A DNA stretch of 8,050 nucleotides from Flavobacteriaceae bacterium (GCA_016763215.1 JAESUF010000278.1:1-8050), one strand, 5' to 3'. Numbered from the stretch's first letter, positions 1 to 7,172 are shown. The notes: a model not told the origin generated them from the sequence alone. Translations and numbers: made by a program.

Positions 1-405
1 AGAACTCCAGAGAAGTTATTTGATTATTCTAAAAACGCACATACTCGTGGAATAAAAGTAATTATTGCAGGTGCAGGTGGCGCTGCTCATTTACCTGGAA
101 TGGTCGCATCTATGAGTCCTCTTCCTGTAATAGGCGTTCCTGTAAAAAGCAGAAACTCCATTGATGGTTGGGATTCTATTTTATCCATTCTTCAAATGCC
201 TGGAGGTGTTCCTGTAGCCACTGTTGCTTTAGACGGTGCTAAAAATGCCGGAATTTTAGCGGCTCAAATTATTGGCACAGCAGACAAATGTGTTTTAGAC
301 AAAGTTGTGGCTTACAAAGAAGGCTTAAAGATCAAAGTAAATCAAGCTTCAGAAACGCCTAAAAAAATAACTTTCGAGCCTCCTCGAACTGACATTTTAT
401 ATTAA
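1..405 (+). CDS. purE: N5-carboxyaminoimidazole ribonucleotide mutase PurE (3' part)
   Basis: The gene is cut by the left edge of the window; 134 codons are present and end at TAA (403-405). PurE interconverts N5-CAIR and CAIR in de novo purine synthesis, working after PurK, and is a cytoplasmic homo-octamer in characterised bacteria. The visible part opens with RTPEKLF, which follows directly after the SAHRTP catalytic histidine segment of known PurE proteins, so about 45 N-terminal residues including that histidine are missing. The phosphate/substrate loop AGAGGAAHLPGM (codons 24-35), the GVPV segment and the QMPGGVPV segment are all intact. The class I (PurK-dependent) assignment follows from overall resemblance to the E. 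coli enzyme; purK should lie just to the left. The M3 peptidase gene follows after 25 bases with no terminator between them, suggesting co-transcription. Confidence 0.96.
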   Translation, partial: RTPEKLFDYSKNAHTRGIKVIIAGAGGAAHLPGMVASMSPLPVIGVPVKSRNSIDGWDSILSILQMPGGVPVATVALDGAKNAGILAAQIIGTADKCVLDKVVAYKEGLKIKVNQASETPKKITFEPPRTDILY

Positions 406-430
406 TTTATTTCCATTTCTCAATTCATCC

Positions 431-2449
431 ATGAATCCTTTACTAGAAGATTTTAACACAGCTCCTTTCTCAAAAATTAACATCGCAGATTACAAACCTG
501 CCATTAAAACAGCAATTGAAATCACCAAACAAGAGATTAAAAGTATCGTTTCCAACACAAAAGATGCTACGTTTCAAAACACGACTGAGGCTTTAGATTA
601 TACAGGACAAAAACTGGATAGAATTACAAGTATTTTCTTCAATTTAAATTCTGCTGAAACATCAAAAGAGATTCAAGAGATTGCGAAAGAAATTTCTCCT
701 TGGCTAACAGATTTTCAGAATGATATGATTCTAAATGCTCATTTATTTCAACGGGTTAAATCTGTCTATGATCAGAAAGATTCGCTAGAATTAAACCCAG
801 AGCAATTGATGTTGTTAGAAAAACAATACAAAGGGTTTTCTAGAAATGGAGCTAATTTAAATACTACTGACAAAGACATTCTTCGAAAAATAGATACAGA
901 GCTCGCAAAGCTTTCTCTTGAGTTTGGAGAACATGTTTTGGCAGATGGCAACGCTTTTGAATTGCATATTACTAACGAAAGTGATTTATCTGGGCTCCCT
1001 GAAGGGGTTATTGAAGCTGCTCAAATTTTAGCAAAACAGAAAGAAAAAAAGGGTTGGATTTTCACATTAGACTATCCTAGTTACATTCCTTTTATTACCT
1101 ATGCAGACAATAGGGAGCTGAGAAAGAAGATGGCCATCGCTTCTGGGAAAAAAGGATTTCAAAATAATGAAAACAACAATGAACAAGTTGTTTTAGATAT
1201 TGTAACCCTTAGACATAAAAGAGCCAATCTTTTAGGGTACTCAACACATGCACATTTTGTTTTAGAAGAACGAATGGCAGAAACTCCTGAAAATGTATTT
1301 TCATTCTCTAATGATTTATTAGAGAAAGCCAAGCCTGCTGCTAAGAGAGAGTTTGAAAACCTACAGAGCTTTGCTAAAAAACTAGATGGTATCGATCAAT
1401 TGCAAAAATGGGATAGTGCATATTATTCTGAAAAGTTAAAAAAAGAATTATTCAATTTAGATCAAGAATTGTTAAAACCATATTTTCAATTAGAAAATGT
1501 GATTGATGGTGCTTTTACTGTTGCCAATAAATTATATGACTTAACTTTTGAAGAGGTTTTTAATATTGATAAATACCATGAGGATGTTAAAACATATCAA
1601 GTAAGGAATTCTAACGGAGATGCTGTTGCTGTTTACTATGCCGATTTTCATCCAAGAGAAGGAAAACGAAACGGTGCTTGGATGACATCTTATAAATCCC
1701 AGCAAGTTTTAAATGGTGTTAATGACCGACCACATATTTCAATTGTATGTAATTTCACAAAGCCAACAGATAGCAAACCTTCTTTGCTAACATTTAATGA
1801 AGTAACAACACTATTTCATGAATTTGGTCATGCTTTGCATGGTTTATTGGCCAATACCGTTTACAATAGTCTTTCTGGAACTTCTGTTTCTTGGGATTTT
1901 GTTGAGTTGCCAAGCCAGCTATTAGAAAATTGGTGTTACGAAAAAGAAGCCTCAGAATTGTTTGCTAGACACTACGAGACTAATGAATTAATTCCGATGG
2001 AATATGTCGAAAAAATAAAGGAATCTGCCAGTTTCCATGAAGGAATGCAAACATTACGTCAGTTAAGTTTTGGCTTGCTGGATATGGCATGGCATGGCGG
2101 TGAATCGCCAAAAGCTATAAAATCTGTCAAAGAATTTGAAACCAAGGCTTTTTCTGAAACTCAACTATACCCTAGTGTTGCAGAAAACTGTATGAGCACC
2201 GCTTTTTCTCATATTTTTCAAGGCGGTTATTCTGCGGGATATTATTCGTACAAATGGGCTGAAGTTCTTGATGCAGATGCTTTCGAGTTATTTCAAGAAA
2301 AAGGAATTTTTGACAAAGAAACGGCATCACTATTTAAAGAACATGTTTTGAGTAAAGGAGGTACTGAAAAACCAATGACTTTATACAAACGTTTTAGAGG
2401 TAAGGAACCGAAACCTGATGCTTTACTAAAAAGAGCTGGGTTGTTATAA
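431..2449 (+). CDS. prlC: M3 family zinc oligopeptidase (oligopeptidase A / PrlC type)
   Basis: This 672-residue protein matches the usual length of M3A oligopeptidases (about 680). The zinc site is complete: HEFGH at residues 463-467 supplies two histidine ligands and the catalytic glutamate E464, and E492 in DFVELPSQ lies at the thimet-oligopeptidase spacing for the third ligand. The substrate-binding segment HIFQGGYSAGYYSYKW (594-609) carries the histidine and tyrosines that bind substrate in this family. The N-terminus (NPLLEDFNTAPFSKI), the AYYSEK segment and the C-terminus (RGGT-like motif, RFRGKEP) resemble E. coli oligopeptidase A more than Dcp, from memory of those sequences. There is no signal peptide, so it should be cytoplasmic and degrade short peptides, including cleaved signal peptides. 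The ATG at 431 is supported by this family-typical N-terminus. It lies 25 bases after purE, and a terminator-like palindrome follows the stop codon. Confidence 0.93.
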   Translation: MNPLLEDFNTAPFSKINIADYKPAIKTAIEITKQEIKSIVSNTKDATFQNTTEALDYTGQKLDRITSIFFNLNSAETSKEIQEIAKEISPWLTDFQNDMILNAHLFQRVKSVYDQKDSLELNPEQLMLLEKQYKGFSRNGANLNTTDKDILRKIDTELAKLSLEFGEHVLADGNAFELHITNESDLSGLPEGVIEAAQILAKQKEKKGWIFTLDYPSYIPFITYADNRELRKKMAIASGKKGFQNNENNNEQVVLDIVTLRHKRANLLGYSTHAHFVLEERMAETPENVFSFSNDLLEKAKPAAKREFENLQSFAKKLDGIDQLQKWDSAYYSEKLKKELFNLDQELLKPYFQLENVIDGAFTVANKLYDLTFEEVFNIDKYHEDVKTYQVRNSNGDAVAVYYADFHPREGKRNGAWMTSYKSQQVLNGVNDRPHISIVCNFTKPTDSKPSLLTFNEVTTLFHEFGHALHGLLANTVYNSLSGTSVSWDFVELPSQLLENWCYEKEASELFARHYETNELIPMEYVEKIKESASFHEGMQTLRQLSFGLLDMAWHGGESPKAIKSVKEFETKAFSETQLYPSVAENCMSTAFSHIFQGGYSAGYYSYKWAEVLDADAFELFQEKGIFDKETASLFKEHVLSKGGTEKPMTLYKRFRGKEPKPDALLKRAGLL

Positions 2450-2452
2450 TTT

Positions 2453-2474
2453 AACTACTAAATTTTTAGTAGTT
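2453..2474 (+). terminator. Palindrome 1, probable terminator of the purE-peptidase unit
   Basis: The sequence ACTACTAAATTTTTAGTAGT (2454-2473) is a perfect inverted repeat, extended by one A-T pair to 2453/2474. It begins four bases after the peptidase stop codon and is followed by a T-rich run (TTTTAATTTTCTTT), as expected for a Rho-independent terminator. The stem is AT-rich and so weak. The same 18-base core recurs at 2496-2513, so an operator function for both copies is an alternative. Confidence 0.55.
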
Positions 2475-2487
2475 TTAATTTTCTTTA

Positions 2488-2495
2488 TATATTCG
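2488..2495 (+). promoter_or_regulatory. Possible -7 box for the gene at 2517
   Basis: TATATTCG matches the Bacteroidota -7 consensus TAnnTTTG at five of six fixed positions. No convincing -33 TTG is seen at the usual distance. If used, transcription would begin inside palindrome 2 and leave a leader of roughly 15 bases, which would make palindrome 2 an operator overlapping the start site. The match is weak in such AT-rich DNA. Confidence 0.25.
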
Positions 2496-2514
2496 CTACT
2501 AAATTTTTAGTAGC
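2495..2514. repeat. Palindrome 2, copy of palindrome 1 abutting a start codon
   Basis: GCTACTAAATTTTTAGTAGC is a perfect inverted repeat with nine-base arms and a TT centre. Its inner 18 bases (2496-2513) are identical to 2455-2472; only the outermost pair differs (G-C here, A-T in copy 1), so symmetry is retained. The two centres are 41 bases apart, close to four helical turns. It ends two bases before the ATG at 2517 and lacks a T-tract, so it is unlikely to be a terminator. An operator, or a leader hairpin covering the start codon, are the main options. Confidence 0.7.
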
Positions 2515-2516
2515 TT

Positions 2517-3788
2517 ATGAAAAAGCATCTTTTTTTACTCTTCTTCTTCTTATTTACGGTCACTTTTATAAGTGCTCAAATTACAATTCAAGGTAAAGTT
2601 CTTGATTCCCAAAATAAACCTTTAGAAGGTGCTTCGGTGTATTTAAACAATACTTCTATTGGCACAACAACAAATGATGAAGGAAAATTTGAGTTAGTCA
2701 TTAAAGAAGGTGTCCATGAAATTATTGTTTCTTATTTAGGATATGAGACATTACAATATCAGCTAGATACTAGCAAACCAAACAAACCACTTACCTTTAA
2801 AACAAGAGCCTCAGCAAATCTTTTAGATGAAATAGTACTGAATAATAAAAAATATTCCAAAGAAAAAAGAGCTCATTTTATGTCCAGGTTTAAAAGGTCG
2901 TTTATCGGGAGAACGAACTTATCTAAACGATGTAGAATACTAAATCCAGAAGTGATTCAATTTGATTATAATGAATTGAGTCATGTTCTTGAAGCCTATG
3001 TAAGTAAACCTATAGAAGTTTTAAACAAAGATCTAGGCTATAAAATATACTACGATTTAATTCATTTTGAACTAACTCATAATAAAATAACCTACCTCGG
3101 ATACACTCGGTATGTAAAATTAAAAGGAGGTAGAGGAAAACAAAGAAAATGGAAGAAAAATAGACTTAGAGCATACAATGGGTCTCAAATGCATTTTATA
3201 CGATCAATAATGAACAATACTTTTTCTAAAGAAGGTTTTATTGTTGATCAATCGAAAAGAATTCCGAATCCTGAAAGACCTTCAGATAGTGTTCTAAAAA
3301 AAACGAGGAAATATTTAAGAAATTTACAAGTACAAGGAAAACCAACAGGAATTGTTATTTCTTCTAAAAACACCTCTGTATCCTTTGCAACAGATAAAAA
3401 TAAAGGAATTTCAAGTACGGCTCTCGAATTTAAAAGAGACTCTGCATTATTTATTTTGAGAAAAGCACGATTGAAAAAACTCATTAATATGCCAGTAAAA
3501 AAGAAACTAAGTCAAGGTGATTTTGTAATTCGATCTGGCTATTCTATGGCTATCAAATTTCAATATTATTTAGACATTAGATATGTTAATGAAGAAGAAG
3601 AAGATAATTATAGGCGAGGTTCTGCTAAATTAAAGCACCAAGCTTCAATCCTAACTTTATTTACTGAATATGTTGAACTTGATAAGGCAGGAATCTTCAT
3701 TCAACCTTTAGATGTTTTTGTAGAAGGATATTGGTCCTATGAAAAAATTGCTGACCTGCTCCCATTAGATTATTATCCAGAAAATTAA
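2517..3788 (+). CDS. Secreted CarboxypepD_reg-like domain protein of unknown function
   Basis: The 423-residue product starts with a clear signal peptide (MKKH, then a Leu/Phe-rich core, ending near ISA-Q at residues 18-21). Residues 21-85 form a carboxypeptidase-regulatory-like beta-sandwich, with the typical ITIQGKVLD...PLEGASVYL...GTTTNDEGKFEL...IIVSYLGYET pattern. In Bacteroidota this domain is common at the N-terminus of exported and outer-membrane proteins. No TonB plug or beta-barrel follows. Residues 115-423 instead form a mixed region, with a strongly basic stretch at 205-218 and an acidic EEEEED run at 359-363 and nearby, which I do not recognise as a named enzyme family. The product is probably periplasmic or surface-associated. 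The ATG at 2517 is fixed by the signal peptide although no ribosome binding site precedes it; palindrome 2 occupies that position. The gene converges on the glycosyltransferase gene with three bases between the stop codons. Confidence 0.85.
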   Translation: MKKHLFLLFFFLFTVTFISAQITIQGKVLDSQNKPLEGASVYLNNTSIGTTTNDEGKFELVIKEGVHEIIVSYLGYETLQYQLDTSKPNKPLTFKTRASANLLDEIVLNNKKYSKEKRAHFMSRFKRSFIGRTNLSKRCRILNPEVIQFDYNELSHVLEAYVSKPIEVLNKDLGYKIYYDLIHFELTHNKITYLGYTRYVKLKGGRGKQRKWKKNRLRAYNGSQMHFIRSIMNNTFSKEGFIVDQSKRIPNPERPSDSVLKKTRKYLRNLQVQGKPTGIVISSKNTSVSFATDKNKGISSTALEFKRDSALFILRKARLKKLINMPVKKKLSQGDFVIRSGYSMAIKFQYYLDIRYVNEEEEDNYRRGSAKLKHQASILTLFTEYVELDKAGIFIQPLDVFVEGYWSYEKIADLLPLDYYPEN

Positions 3789-3791
3789 AAA

Positions 3792-5030
3792 TTAGTTTTT
3801 ATTCTTTTCCTCTATCCATTTGCTTAGGTACTTTGTACTCTGCATAGAATGATGGGCTAGCATATTCCCTATAAAATTTTGGGTTCTATGCCCCGTTAAA
3901 TCAGAAAAACCATCCTGAATACATTGAAGAAAATCGCTTGTTAATTTTTCTTTATCATACAATTGATTGATAATTTCTACTCCGTTTTTCTGCGCTCTTA
4001 ACCAAGTTTCTTTATCAGAATAAAGTGTTACAGCCTTATCAACAAACTCCTCAATATCATCTTCTACAAACCCATTCCATGGGAGCTCACTATGCATGCC
4101 CTCTCCCCCAATAGAAGTTGTAACAGAAGGGGTTCCATTTTCCATTGCATCCGTTAATTTTCCTTTAATTCCAGCGCCAAATCGTAGAGGTGCTAATAAA
4201 ACTTTACTATTCCCAATCACTTTATTTGCATTTTCAGCATAACCGTGTACATAAAATCCATCTTTCTTATTATTGAATTCGAGTACCTGCTGTGTTGGAT
4301 AAGCTCCATAGATATGGAGCTCCGCATCTGATAACTGCTTCTTAATGAGTGGCCAAATAACGTTCTTTAATTGTACTGTAGCATCTACATTTGGAGCATG
4401 TAAAAAATTCCCTATTGAAACAAAATGAGATCGTTCTTCAAAAGTGAGCCAAGCATCTTGCTTCTCTATATCAATCTCTTTCAGTAAAAAAGGTAAGTGA
4501 TACATGAGTTTCGAATCAATTTGAAAAACATCTTTCAATAAGTTCAACTCGTATTCAGAAATAATTAAACTTAGATCACAACGATAAATTGAAGCAATTT
4601 CTCTTTTTGCAATCTCAGAATTCAATAATGATTCTTTTGAAAATTCCTTTCCTTGTTTTAGAACGTCATGCCTTGTTCTCCTAAGTGAGTGTAAGTCTTC
4701 TGTATCTAAGATTCTAAACGCTTTTGGGCAGTGTTGTGCAACTCTCCAACCAAACTGTTCTTCCATGATGAAACGGTCAAATAGTACTATTGTTGGATTT
4801 AACCCTTTAATAAACTCATCAAAACTAGCATTGTTTAGTGCCAAAGAAACTTCTTCAACCCCAAATTTGGAAAGCTCAATTGAATTTGGATTCTTTTGTG
4901 AAACAGACCCAAAAACTACCTGCCAATCTTGTTCTAAAAATAACTGAATTAATTGTAGCATTCTACTACCTGCTGCCGAAGAAGTAGGCTCCACCCAAAC
5001 AGCTCCAATAATTAAAATACGATGTTTCAA
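3792..5030 (-). CDS. GT-B glycosyltransferase (GT4-like)
   Basis: The 412-residue protein has the two-Rossmann GT-B layout. The N-terminal domain opens with RILIIGAVWVEPTSSAAGSRM (residues 4-24), giving the first strand and loop. The C-terminal nucleotide-sugar domain begins near SIGNFLHAPN (205-214). The donor-binding region is LLAPLRFGAGIKGKLTDAME (278-297) followed by GTPSVTTSIGGEG (299-311). The first glutamate of the classical E-x7-E motif is replaced by the RFGAGIKGK form, which is common in a GT4 subgroup. It probably transfers a sugar from a nucleotide donor in the cytoplasm to an envelope glycan; the acceptor is unknown. The start is TTG (5030-5028): an in-frame TAG lies immediately upstream, and the next ATG (residue 24) would remove the first strand. 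It follows the haem-protein gene with zero spacing, suggesting translational coupling. A tail at residues 380-412 lies beyond the core fold. No terminator is seen after its stop. Confidence 0.88.
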   Translation of the reverse strand: MKHRILIIGAVWVEPTSSAAGSRMLQLIQLFLEQDWQVVFGSVSQKNPNSIELSKFGVEEVSLALNNASFDEFIKGLNPTIVLFDRFIMEEQFGWRVAQHCPKAFRILDTEDLHSLRRTRHDVLKQGKEFSKESLLNSEIAKREIASIYRCDLSLIISEYELNLLKDVFQIDSKLMYHLPFLLKEIDIEKQDAWLTFEERSHFVSIGNFLHAPNVDATVQLKNVIWPLIKKQLSDAELHIYGAYPTQQVLEFNNKKDGFYVHGYAENANKVIGNSKVLLAPLRFGAGIKGKLTDAMENGTPSVTTSIGGEGMHSELPWNGFVEDDIEEFVDKAVTLYSDKETWLRAQKNGVEIINQLYDKEKLTSDFLQCIQDGFSDLTGHRTQNFIGNMLAHHSMQSTKYLSKWIEEKNKN

Positions 5031-5504
5031 CTATTGTGTTTTCAATTGATTTTTATACCCTTCTTGAATTTGTTTTGCCCAGTTTACAACCAAATCAATT
5101 TGTTCTTGACTCAAACTAGCTTCACTATGCGTCCAAGTATAGGAATCTAAAGGCATTTTTTTCTTGGCAACTTCTTCCCATACTTCTTCAAACTTATGTT
5201 CTTTTCTCTTTAAAGAATATTCTGCCCATTTAGAAAAATTTAATTCATCTTTTCCATCTTCTATATGTTCTGCCATCCAATAATTAACTGGTGTGATGCT
5301 AAAATACCAAGGATACTTTGTCACATTACTATGACAATCAAAACAGTTTTCTTTAAAAATCATCTTCACGTTTTCTGGCGGATTGGTTTCAGTAATAAAC
5401 GCTTCTAAAGAACTCGCCTCTCCTTCATTCTTATCGGGTCCAAAAAACTGCATAACAAGTAAAACAACCAAAAGGAATACTCCTATTTTTTTAACGATCT
5501 TCAT
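5031..5504 (-). CDS. Membrane-anchored haem-binding domain protein (Haem_bd type, CxxCH)
   Basis: The protein has 157 residues. Residues 5-22 form one hydrophobic segment after a basic start (MKIVKK), which is an uncleaved anchor or a signal peptide, placing the rest in the periplasm. CFDCH (54-58) is a single c-type haem attachment site. It is followed by the N-V-T-K-Y-P-W-Y context and later by a KKKMPLDSYTWTH segment, where M117 is a plausible sixth ligand. This arrangement matches the Bacteroidota Haem_bd family (Pfam PF14376, by recollection), whose members are small cytochrome-like proteins of uncertain redox role. Maturation would need the cytochrome c assembly machinery, which is not in the window. 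ATG at 5504-5502 is chosen because it gives the basic-hydrophobic N-terminus. It ends in TAG (5033-5031), immediately followed in the same frame by the TTG of the glycosyltransferase. It diverges from lpd across 89 bases. Confidence 0.88.
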   Translation of the reverse strand: MKIVKKIGVFLLVVLLVMQFFGPDKNEGEASSLEAFITETNPPENVKMIFKENCFDCHSNVTKYPWYFSITPVNYWMAEHIEDGKDELNFSKWAEYSLKRKEHKFEEVWEEVAKKKMPLDSYTWTHSEASLSQEQIDLVVNWAKQIQEGYKNQLKTQ

Positions 5505-5524
5505 AAGATATAATATTTAGGCTT

Positions 5525-5532
5525 TAAAGATA
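5525..5532 (-). promoter_or_regulatory. Possible -7 box for the haem protein/glycosyltransferase pair
   Basis: On the minus strand the bases read TATCTTTA, five of six fixed positions of TAnnTTTG, about 20 bases before the ATG at 5504. No clear -33 TTG is visible. It is the only reasonable candidate in the 89-base divergent spacer, and placement relative to the start codon is suitable. Confidence 0.4.
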
Positions 5533-5563
5533 GTAATTCAGTTTAATTTTTAAGAATTATGAG

Positions 5564-5571
5564 TACTTTTG
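5564..5571 (+). promoter_or_regulatory. -7 promoter box for lpd
   Basis: TACTTTTG is a full match to the Bacteroidota -7 consensus TAnnTTTG, and lies 22 bases before the lpd ATG. A weak -33 candidate (TTT at 5542-5544) sits at roughly the right distance. The predicted leader is under 20 bases, with no Shine-Dalgarno sequence but an A-rich run before the ATG. Confidence 0.6.
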
Positions 5572-5593
5572 TGATTCATTAAATTCAATTAAA

Positions 5594-6994
5594 ATGAAAT
5601 ACGATTTAATCGTTATTGGTTCTGGACCTGGAGGATATATTGCAGCCGTTAGAGCTTCTCAACTAGGTTTAAAAGCAGCTATTGTAGAAAAATATGCTAC
5701 ACTAGGTGGAACTTGTTTAAATGTAGGATGTATTCCCTCAAAAGCGTTGTTAGATTCTTCACATCATTATTATGATGCTGTAAAACATTTTGAAGAGCAT
5801 GGAATCATTGTAGACACACCAAAAATTGACTTTACAAAAATGGTAGAGCGTAAAACTGCTGTAGTTGAACAAACTACAAGTGGTGTAAAGTTCTTAATGC
5901 AGAAAAATAAAATTGACGTTTATGAAGGAATGGGTTCTTTTGTAGATGCTACACACATAAAAATCGCTAAAAATGATGGTTCTGACGAAACTATCGAAGG
6001 AACAAATATCATCATTGCTACAGGTTCTAAACCTTCAAGCTTGCCTTTTATCTCTATAGATAAAGAACGAATCATTACTTCTACGGAAGCATTGAAACTA
6101 CCTGAAATTCCTAAGCATTTAGTAGTAATTGGTGGTGGAGTTATCGGATTGGAATTAGGTTCTGTATACAAAAGATTGGGTGCAGATGTTAGCGTGATTG
6201 AATTCATGGATAAAATTGTTCCTGGAATGGATACTGATGTTTCTAAAGAGTTACAAAAAGTATTAAAGAAGCAAGGCGTAAAATTCTTTACTAGCCACGG
6301 AGTAAATTCTGTCACTAGAAACGGTGATGAGGTACATGTAAAAGCAACCAACAAGAAAGGTATTGAAGTTGAGTTTACTGGGGACTACTGTTTGGTTTCT
6401 GTAGGTAGAAAAGCATATACTGATGGATTGGGTTTAGAAAATATTGGCATTAAAGTAAGCGAAAGAGGTCAGGTAGAAATTAACGATCACTTACAAACCA
6501 ATGTTTCTAACATTTATGCAATCGGAGATGTTGTAAAAGGTGCAATGTTAGCGCACAAAGCGGAAGAAGAAGGGGTTGTTGCTGCTGAAATTATTGCTGG
6601 ACAAAAACCTCATATCAATTATAATTTAATTCCTGGAATTGTTTACACATGGCCAGAAGTTGCTGCTGTTGGAAAAACGGAACAAGAATTAAAAGATGCT
6701 GGAACTGAATACAAATCAGGAAAATTCTCAATGAGAGCACTAGGAAGGTCTAGAGCTAGTGGAGATATTGATGGATTTGTAAAAGTATTAGCAGACAAAG
6801 CAACTGATGAAGTCTTAGGAGTACATATTGTTGGAGCAAGAGCCGCAGATTTAATTATGGAAGCTGCCGTTGCGATGGAATACAGAGCATCTGCAGAAGA
6901 TTTGGCAAGAATCTGTCATGGACATCCTACCTATTCTGAAGCAATCAAAGAAGCTGCAAAAACTGCTTGGGACGGAATGCCTTTGAATGCGTAA
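5594..6994 (+). CDS. lpd: Dihydrolipoyl dehydrogenase (E3)
   Basis: This 466-residue flavoprotein oxidises the dihydrolipoamide of the E2 subunits of pyruvate, 2-oxoglutarate and branched-chain 2-oxoacid dehydrogenases and of glycine cleavage H protein, passing electrons to NAD. All landmarks are visible. These are the FAD-binding GSGPGGY (9-15) and the redox disulfide C41/C46 in GGTCLNVGCIPSK. ATGS is at 142-145, the NAD-binding GGGVIGLE at 180-187, and the second FAD motif AIGD at 309-312. The interface catalytic pair H444/E449 lies in HGHPTYSE. The redox-Cys spacing (four residues between) and C-terminal His-Glu pair separate it from glutathione and mercuric reductases. Length is close to the E. 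coli enzyme. It has its own promoter-like box and terminator and no E1/E2 neighbours, so it appears to be a stand-alone E3 gene. Confidence 0.98.
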   Translation: MKYDLIVIGSGPGGYIAAVRASQLGLKAAIVEKYATLGGTCLNVGCIPSKALLDSSHHYYDAVKHFEEHGIIVDTPKIDFTKMVERKTAVVEQTTSGVKFLMQKNKIDVYEGMGSFVDATHIKIAKNDGSDETIEGTNIIIATGSKPSSLPFISIDKERIITSTEALKLPEIPKHLVVIGGGVIGLELGSVYKRLGADVSVIEFMDKIVPGMDTDVSKELQKVLKKQGVKFFTSHGVNSVTRNGDEVHVKATNKKGIEVEFTGDYCLVSVGRKAYTDGLGLENIGIKVSERGQVEINDHLQTNVSNIYAIGDVVKGAMLAHKAEEEGVVAAEIIAGQKPHINYNLIPGIVYTWPEVAAVGKTEQELKDAGTEYKSGKFSMRALGRSRASGDIDGFVKVLADKATDEVLGVHIVGARAADLIMEAAVAMEYRASAEDLARICHGHPTYSEAIKEAAKTAWDGMPLNA

Positions 6995-7016
6995 GAAATA
7001 ACTAAATTTTTATAGA

Positions 7017-7056
7017 AAAAAACACCTTAATTGTTTAAACAATTAAGGTGTTTTTT
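7017..7056 (+). terminator. Rho-independent terminator of lpd
   Basis: This is a perfect 40-base palindrome centred at 7036/7037. The A-run at 7017-7022 leads into CACCTTAATTGTTT, mirrored by AAACAATTAAGGTG and a T-run at 7051-7056, with TTTATTTT continuing beyond. It lies 22 bases after the lpd stop codon. Symmetric A and T tracts mean it could also stop transcription on the minus strand, though no minus-strand gene approaches it within the window. Confidence 0.92.
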
Positions 7057-7107
7057 ATTTTAGAGTATCCTCTTTTACGGGGAGGTAAAATTTCACCATT
7101 TTTAGGT

Positions 7108-7128
7108 ATTGATTATCAATTATTTTTG
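7108..7128 (+). promoter_or_regulatory. Dyad plus -7-like box upstream of the lipoprotein gene
   Basis: ATTGATTATCAAT (7108-7120) is a perfect dyad with six-base arms around one T. It directly abuts TATTTTTG (7121-7128), a full match to TAnnTTTG. If this is the promoter, the leader is about 95 bases and the dyad lies between the -33 and -7 positions, as for a repressor operator. The region is very AT-rich, so chance matches are likely. The rest of 7057-7229 holds no ORF that I can support. Confidence 0.35.
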
Positions 7129-7172
7129 TAATATATTTATAGTCAAATAATTGCTACTACCTAACATCTTTA

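Noticed and set aside
3248..3484. 78-codon minus-strand open frame inside the CarboxypepD_reg gene
   Set aside because: It lies wholly within a well-supported coding frame on the opposite strand, with no recognisable protein features.
4302..4321. Perfect 20-base inverted repeat (AGCTCCATA, GA, TATGGAGCT) inside the glycosyltransferase gene
   Set aside because: It encodes the conserved strand ELHIYGA of the C-terminal Rossmann domain, so protein constraint explains it. There is no T-tract or neighbouring gene start.
4765..4947. 60-codon plus-strand open frame inside the glycosyltransferase gene
   Set aside because: It is antisense to conserved GT-B coding sequence and has no domain or leader signals.
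5031..5504. Readthrough fusion of the haem protein with the glycosyltransferase
   Set aside because: The haem protein body is periplasmic while the glycosyltransferase needs cytoplasmic nucleotide sugars, so one continuous polypeptide would misplace one half. Coupled reinitiation is simpler.
6047..6064. Hairpin TTTATCT/AGATAAA inside lpd
   Set aside because: A seven-pair AT-rich stem in coding DNA is expected by chance at this composition, and it has no positional logic.
5920..6354. 144-codon minus-strand open frame inside lpd
   Set aside because: It is entirely antisense to the conserved coding region of lpd, has no recognisable domain or promoter, and its composition mirrors lpd codons.
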